Below are positions 12,627 to 16,194 of a stretch of DNA of 16,194 nucleotides, piece by piece. This DNA comes from JAGOSA01 sp039795715 (GTDB lineage Bacteria; Patescibacteriota; Minisyncoccia; Phycocordibacterales; UBA9973), in contig JBDKLD010000040.1 in the NCBI GenBank assembly GCA_039795715.1, positions 1 through 16,194 of the forward strand. The letters run 5' to 3'. How positions within the stretch are numbered: position 1 is the stretch's first letter; each line of letters begins with the position of its first letter. The position numbers and the translations under genes were made by a program. The notes under the pieces were generated by a model. The model made no database searches, had not been told where the DNA came from, and was given only the letters and a program-made list of their open reading frames with translations.

Positions 12627-14157
12627 CATGACGTGACTTTGGGGTCACAAAACACTCAAAAAGCCTTATAGGCAAAGACAGATTAGCGGTTTCAAAACCG
12701 CTTTTTCTGTTGTAGACAAGTGGCTTCTCAAATACCATTCGTAACACTAATCTTTTATCTTCAAATATACCTGTAGACCATATTTCATAAGGGTTTTTGA
12801 TATATCCGAGTACTTCGTCTAGGGCGGTTTCAAAACTTACTCCATGATAAAGGTCTGGGGTAGTTAAGCGCTCTTCTAAGAGCAGTTTTCTATTCGTTAG
12901 CTCCCCTATTTTTTGTTCGAAAGCTGTACTGATTGCATCATTATCTGTCTTCGCTATACGCTCGATGAAGCGGTTTATCTCTGCCGAAATAGTGTCTATC
13001 TCTTTTCTCATATCCAACTCTGTCTGCCTCGAATCAGCCGTCCTCTCGCCCCAAACATCGAGAGCTATTTCCTGGGTTAAGGCGAGTACTTCTTTGCTAG
13101 GACGAGTGGTTTTTAAAATTTCGGCAATACCATTTTCAATATCCATTTTCGTAACACTTTTGTTTTTGGCTGGACACCCTGGCTCATTGCAACGGTAATA
13201 TGCTCGCTTATAACCATTCCGTTTTGTAGTCCAGCTTGCTGTAAATGGCATGTGACATTCCGAACACAGTACACACCCACGCGCGGGAAAGTCTAAATGT
13301 AAATCTTTTCTTGCTTTGCTCTTCGCATTACCTTTCAGTTTATTCTGAATTCTTTCAAACACATCGAGAGTTATTATTCCTTTGAAATGCCCAGGGCGTC
13401 TGGTAATGCCCCGCGGCGCATATTCCATGTACCCAGTGTATAGGATTTGTGTAAGCATTCTATATACTTGTGCGAGATTAACTTTTTTCGGCCTCTTGCG
13501 ATGAAAGAAATCTTTACTTTGTAAAAAATTTTGGACATCAACTTGTTCAGGGAATTTATCAAATGCAAAACCCATGAGTGCCTCATAAATGATACTGGCC
13601 TTTGGCTCTACTGCACGTAAAAGTTTTCCGTGTACGGGGTCTTTAAGATATTCCAACCCAGGCGGCGCATCAAAACACCAATAGCCACGTTCAAGTCTGG
13701 CCTGCTGTTTTTGAATCACTTGTCTTGTGTTTTCTTCTCGTTCCATTTGGTTATGAGCCGCCGAGATTGATTCTAGAAAACGCCCCACGGGACTGTCTTC
13801 AAAATTAAAATTTAAGCATTCAACCATAACATCCCTGCTCTTAAATTCTCTCCTCAAACGAATATGGAATTCTGTATCCCTAGCAAATCTTTTTAAATCA
13901 TCAAAAATTACCACGTACACTTTTTCTGGGTTGCTAATTTGATTTACATCTATATGTTTCATCAACGCTCGCATCGCAGGTCTTTTCCAAAAATCACCGC
14001 CACCAGTGAATTTATCGGGGAAAACTCCTTCGACCTCATAGCCTTTCATTTGCGCGTACTGCTTACATCTGTGTTCTTGGCTTTTGGAGTCTTGTTTTTT
14101 AGTAGAAACACGCACATATACCAACGCTACTAAATTTTCAGGGTTTAAGTCTGACAT
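12565..14157 (-). CDS. Large serine recombinase of the integrated element
   Basis: The 530-aa protein has an N-terminal resolvase domain with nucleophile Ser18 (VYVRVSTKKQD) and the FDDLKRFARD and RFLESISAAHNQMEREE stretches (about 10-150). The recombinase domain follows (ILYTGYMEYAP...), then a zinc ribbon with Cys pairs (CVLCSEC and CNEPGC) and a coiled-coil-like helix (about 370-420). It would integrate or excise DNA by double-strand exchange. It starts 1 bp after the tyrosine recombinase stop, without a Shine-Dalgarno sequence, so it is the last gene of a four-gene operon. Its last 20 residues (VEMGRIELPS...) are the antisense of the tmRNA 3' end, because no stop occurs before the junction. 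In another integration state the C-terminus would differ. Confidence 0.93.
   Translation of the reverse strand: MSDLNPENLVALVYVRVSTKKQDSKSQEHRCKQYAQMKGYEVEGVFPDKFTGGGDFWKRPAMRALMKHIDVNQISNPEKVYVVIFDDLKRFARDTEFHIRLRREFKSRDVMVECLNFNFEDSPVGRFLESISAAHNQMEREENTRQVIQKQQARLERGYWCFDAPPGLEYLKDPVHGKLLRAVEPKASIIYEALMGFAFDKFPEQVDVQNFLQSKDFFHRKRPKKVNLAQVYRMLTQILYTGYMEYAPRGITRRPGHFKGIITLDVFERIQNKLKGNAKSKARKDLHLDFPARGCVLCSECHMPFTASWTTKRNGYKRAYYRCNEPGCPAKNKSVTKMDIENGIAEILKTTRPSKEVLALTQEIALDVWGERTADSRQTELDMRKEIDTISAEINRFIERIAKTDNDAISTAFEQKIGELTNRKLLLEERLTTPDLYHGVSFETALDEVLGYIKNPYEIWSTGIFEDKRLVLRMVFEKPLVYNRKSGFETANLSLPIRLFECFVTPKSRHVEMGRIELPSKNEPRKRLHT
12685..12706 (+). terminator. Rho-independent terminator likely used by tmRNA
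   Basis: AGCGGTT/AACCGCT (arms 12685-12691 and 12696-12702) with a short loop is followed by TTTTT on the plus strand. It lies about 60 bp past the tmRNA end, inside the serine recombinase gene on the other strand. If the element boundary is at the tmRNA, this terminator is supplied by the element. Confidence 0.7.
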
Positions 14158-14158
14158 A

Positions 14159-15037
14159 CTATTTTTTCAATACTAAATTATCCACCGCACTGCGGAGGTC
14201 GGCTGTGTCGATATGCAAATAGCGCCTAGTTGTTTCCAATTTGGTATGACCAAGAAGCGTCTGTATCACAACAAGGTTCACTCCCTTATTCAAAAGTGAA
14301 GCGCCAAAGCTGTGACGGAGAGAATGGACACCAAGTTTTTCTTTCTTGATGCCTGCTTCTTTCAAATAGTGCTTAATGAGATGGTATACACTTCGAGATG
14401 AAAGACCATTACCGAGCTTACTGGTAAATAAGCTACTTGTCGCGACCTGTGGACGCTTTGCTAGGTATTTCTCAATCACCAACGCCACTTCATCATTAAG
14501 AGGAAGTCTGCGGTCTTTACCTCCTTTCCCATGTATCAAGATGGTTTTGTTGCCCCAGTCGACACTTCCCAGCGTAAGGCTTACTAGCTCGGATAAACGA
14601 ATGCCAGTATGTAGAAAAATGGTGACAATAGCCAAGTCACGATAGAAATAATACGGAGTGGCAATATCTCTAACCGTTTGCATGAGCCTTTGATATTCTT
14701 CGTCATTCAGAAAAGCAGCTTCTCTCTGTGGAATCTTCGGCGCAATGACATGTTTTGCTGGATTGGACGTGATGATGTCGATACTTTCTAGGTAATTATA
14801 AAATGATTTTAACGTAGAAAGTTTTCTTGCTTTCGTCACTGCGGCGTTTTTGTCACCGAGACTAGAGATAAAGTTATTAATGTCCGCGCGTGTCACTGCC
14901 GAAATTTCTGTTTTATTTATTGAAGCTAAAAAATCGGAGAATTTACCCAAGTCATGCTGATAGGCTTCTATAGTACGCATCGAAAATCCCCTCGCGGTAG
15001 CTATGTGTTCAAGAAAGTTTTGAATGAGAGTATTCAT
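14159..15037 (-). CDS. Xer-type tyrosine recombinase
   Basis: The 292-aa protein has the size and plan of XerC/XerD: an N-terminal SAM-like DNA-binding domain (about 1-85; RGFSMRTIEAYQHDLGKF) and a catalytic domain. All six catalytic residues are visible: R147 (HTGIRLSEL), K171 (HGKGGKDR), H238 and R241 (HSLRHSF), H264 (LLGHTKLETT) and Y273 (RRYLHI). It performs site-specific strand exchange through a 3'-phosphotyrosine. It could be the element's integrase for the tmRNA site or a resolvase. The frame extends to 15067, but ATG 15037 overlaps the preceding stop as TAATG, a coupling arrangement, and MNTLIQNFLEH is the usual start. It is followed after 1 bp by the serine recombinase gene. Confidence 0.95.
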   Translation of the reverse strand: MNTLIQNFLEHIATARGFSMRTIEAYQHDLGKFSDFLASINKTEISAVTRADINNFISSLGDKNAAVTKARKLSTLKSFYNYLESIDIITSNPAKHVIAPKIPQREAAFLNDEEYQRLMQTVRDIATPYYFYRDLAIVTIFLHTGIRLSELVSLTLGSVDWGNKTILIHGKGGKDRRLPLNDEVALVIEKYLAKRPQVATSSLFTSKLGNGLSSRSVYHLIKHYLKEAGIKKEKLGVHSLRHSFGASLLNKGVNLVVIQTLLGHTKLETTRRYLHIDTADLRSAVDNLVLKK

Positions 15038-15402
15038 TAGTATTTTGGAGGATAAGACTGTTTCCACCAGCCGAATCTATCGCCAATTTTATAGATAATC
15101 CATACGACCAATCCAAGTAATAAGACGCTAAAGACGAGTGTGGCAGCATACTCAAAGTTGCCAGCAATTACTGCGAGACCAACAACGACTAGAGTTAAAA
15201 TAACCATGCAGTATGCGAGTACAGGCGAAAACTTCACTAGCAAAGCCATTAGAATAATGTAAGCGACGATACCGCCAACTACTTTCACTGTCCCATTCAA
15301 TCCTACAGACGCAGCAAACATACATGCGCCCAGAGCGAAGGCCAGGATTATTCCAGTCCCTATTAAATATTCCGATAAACTTTTTTTAGACTTTAGATTC
15401 AC
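15037..15402 (-). CDS. Small four-helix membrane protein of the recombinase operon
   Basis: The product is 121 aa with a basic N-terminus and hydrophobic segments LIGTGIILAFALGACMFAASVG, VVGGIVAYIILMALLV, LAYCMVILTLVVVGLAVIA and LVFSVLLLGLVVWIIYKIG, ending in a Trp/Tyr/Pro-rich tail (GWWKQSYPPKY). It starts with GTG 15402, 17 bp inside the excisionase-like gene, and its stop overlaps the tyrosine recombinase ATG. So it is locked between DNA-binding genes in one operon. No family is recognised. It might protect the host cell or element, or tether the recombination proteins at the membrane; neither is shown by sequence. Confidence 0.75.
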   Translation of the reverse strand: MNLKSKKSLSEYLIGTGIILAFALGACMFAASVGLNGTVKVVGGIVAYIILMALLVKFSPVLAYCMVILTLVVVGLAVIAGNFEYAATLVFSVLLLGLVVWIIYKIGDRFGWWKQSYPPKY

Positions 15403-15631
15403 GATTTAATTGTTCATGGTTGTTTGACCCACCATCAACGCGCTTACTAATAAATGCCTCGAAGTCGGATTTTCTAATTAGCCACTTATGGCCAATCCGA
15501 AAGAAGCCAGGAATTTTTTCCACTTTAAGCCAGCGCAACACAGTTGCGTCTGCAATATTCAACATTTTTGCGACCTCATTTGTCGTAAAAGTTGCTTCGG
15601 GTAATTCTTTTTTAATTTCGTCATGGTTCAT
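15386..15631 (-). CDS. Excisionase-like MerR-type HTH protein
   Basis: The 81-aa product holds one HTH_17/excisionase-type winged helix (about residues 13-60): FTTNEVAKMLNIADATVLRWLKVEKIPGFFRIGHKWLIRKSDFEAFI. This type either bends DNA to direct excision or acts as a small repressor. It is the first gene of the recombinase operon, which fits a directionality factor. No Shine-Dalgarno sequence lies before ATG 15631. The upstream AT-rich sequence with TATAAA and one copy of the 25-bp repeat (15640-15664) nearly touches the start codon, suggesting that the protein or a recombinase controls this promoter. Confidence 0.88.
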   Translation of the reverse strand: MNHDEIKKELPEATFTTNEVAKMLNIADATVLRWLKVEKIPGFFRIGHKWLIRKSDFEAFISKRVDGGSNNHEQLNRESKV

Positions 15632-15639
15632 AGTTTTAT

Positions 15640-15664
15640 AAATGGCTATTTAATGTAAGATAAT
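15640..15664. repeat. 25-bp repeat, copy 1 (putative operator)
   Basis: The repeat begins with the near-palindrome AAATGGCTATTT and continues AATGTAAGATAAT. It matches 15755-15779 at 21 of 25 positions and lies 8 bp upstream of the excisionase-like ATG on the minus strand, across its probable promoter. On the minus strand TTATCT and TATAAA flank the palindrome with 17-bp spacing. Confidence 0.7.
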
Positions 15665-15754
15665 GATGGTGGTGTTGTGTGATGTCGGGCAAAGTAAGGT
15701 TTGTTTCAGTGAAATTATTAAAAAAGCTAATCTTTACGTTGGTCGTACCGCCCT

Positions 15755-15779
15755 AAATAGCCATTTAATGCAAGATAAC
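15755..15779. repeat. 25-bp repeat, copy 2 (putative operator)
   Basis: This is the second copy in the same orientation, starting 115 bp from copy 1. Its first 12 bases (AAATAGCCATTT) are the exact reverse complement of the first 12 of copy 1, so two opposing half-patterns are kept while the flank AATG-AAGATAA stays directly repeated. Confidence 0.7.
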
Positions 15780-16006
15780 TTGGGGATATTGGCAACTACC
15801 ATGTTTGAACCATATAAATATTCGGTTCTGGCACACTGGTAGCGTGATGGCTATGACCTATACTGTCGTTTGTTGTCATATGATGTAGTGAAAACGATGC
15901 TGAAATGGGTGTCACCCGCTTTCTCTTTCGCAATTTCGGGTGGGTACTGTTTTGGTTCTCAGCTTTTTTATTTTTGGGGGGATGACCTCTTCAGTAGGAG
16001 ATATTT

Positions 16007-16194
16007 TCACCGAAAACTTTGTGTCTGGGCGCGTTGCTTACGACGTTCCTTGCCCTCATTTAGCTTTTTCGTAAGGATAGAGTTGTAGTATGCTCGCGGA
16101 TTACGACACCCTCCCCTATTAATCGCATCTTTGACGGCAGAATAGGCTTCATTGAGTGCCTGCATGCCGAGCTGGTGTCGCCTCGCAAGGATAA
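16007..16194 (-). CDS. Partial gene, C-terminal 61 residues of an unknown protein
   Basis: A minus-strand frame enters from the right window edge and ends at TGA 16009-16007. It reads ILARRHQLGMQALNEAY at the edge, has an Asn-Pro-Arg-Ala-Tyr-Tyr motif in the middle and ends in a highly basic helix (KKLNEGKERRKQRAQ). The frame is not listed as a full one because its start lies outside. Its smooth helical composition and basic tail suggest a DNA- or RNA-binding protein, for example a replication or helix-turn-helix protein of the element. The family is not recognised. Confidence 0.6.
   Translation of the reverse strand, partial: ILARRHQLGMQALNEAYSAVKDAINRGGCRNPRAYYNSILTKKLNEGKERRKQRAQTQSFR

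Larger units (their letters stand above)
15632..16006. other. 375-bp intergenic control region of the element
   Basis: No convincing gene is present; the open frame at 15870-16088 on the plus strand is low-quality and overlaps a better minus-strand gene. The region holds the two copies of the 25-bp repeat (15640-15664 and 15755-15779) and a GGGTG/CACCC/CGGGTG set of competing inverted repeats (15907-15942). Confidence 0.7.
12627..16194. mobile_element. Left part of an integrated element at the tmRNA 3' end
   Basis: The tmRNA 3' end is directly followed by a minus-strand operon of excisionase-like, membrane, tyrosine recombinase and serine recombinase genes, a typical integration module beside its attachment site. 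tRNA-like 3' ends, including that of ssrA, are well-known targets. The restored acceptor/T-arm at 12602-12626 is compatible with target reconstitution. No second copy of the tmRNA 3' end is seen up to 16194, so the right end lies outside the window. The exact core cannot be set without it. An old, immobile remnant is the alternative. Confidence 0.6.

Noticed and set aside
12633..12648. GTGAC...GTCAC hairpin just past the tmRNA end
   Set aside because: Followed by A-rich sequence on the plus strand, so not the tmRNA terminator. It may belong to the attachment region but cannot be proven with one element end.
15870..16088. 72-aa open frame on the plus strand
   Set aside because: Poor composition, and it overlaps the more convincing partial minus-strand gene and the control-region repeats.
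1..16194. CRISPR arrays, insertion sequences and replication origin
   Set aside because: No regularly spaced repeats, no transposase and no DnaA-box cluster were seen.

Overview
The window looks like a chromosome segment from an ultra-small bacterium of the Candidate Phyla Radiation (Patescibacteria, most like Parcubacteria). This is an inference. It rests on the near absence of Shine-Dalgarno sequences, -10 boxes lying only 6-9 nt before many ATG codons (leaderless mRNAs), tRNA and tmRNA genes without an encoded CCA, many tiny membrane or exported proteins of unknown function, a DUF5678-like plus retropepsin-like gene pair, and an oversized RecG. TGA is used as a stop codon, so the code is standard. 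No rRNA or CRISPR array is present.

Layout. 1-2416: small accessory genes. These are a 66-aa acidic protein, a short promoter-terminator cassette that may make a ~50-nt RNA, a NYN-domain nuclease-like protein, a divergent Cro/CI-type regulator, a membrane protein, tRNA-Ser(GCU) and an unknown soluble protein. 2485-6462: a single-domain response regulator, a signal peptidase I (lepB) whose usual catalytic Lys position reads Gln, and recG with a ~160-residue insertion between helicase motifs II and III. 6525-8537: an exported unknown protein, tRNA-Ile(UAU) with a 28-bp partial duplicate of its 3' end, a cell-surface fibronectin-III-like protein with a near-consensus promoter, and a 65-aa membrane protein. 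8566-11014: ftsH followed by a four-helix membrane protein, on the minus strand. 11148-12626: DUF5678-like protein, retropepsin-like protease, smpB and ssrA (tmRNA) on the plus strand.

12627-16194: the left end of what looks like an integrated mobile element seated at the 3' end of the tmRNA gene. Its minus-strand operon encodes an excisionase-like HTH protein, a four-helix small membrane protein, a complete Xer-type tyrosine recombinase and a large serine recombinase. The serine recombinase has no stop codon of its own before the junction, so its last 20 residues are read from the antisense strand of the tmRNA acceptor/T-arm. A 375-bp non-coding region upstream of the operon holds two copies of a 25-bp repeat, probably operators or recombinase sites. 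A truncated gene runs off the right edge. The second attachment site is not in the window.

How the genes fit together: lepB, FtsH and SmpB/tmRNA form a protein export and quality-control theme in the host part. The right part is a self-mobilising unit that uses the ribosome-rescue RNA gene as its landing site.
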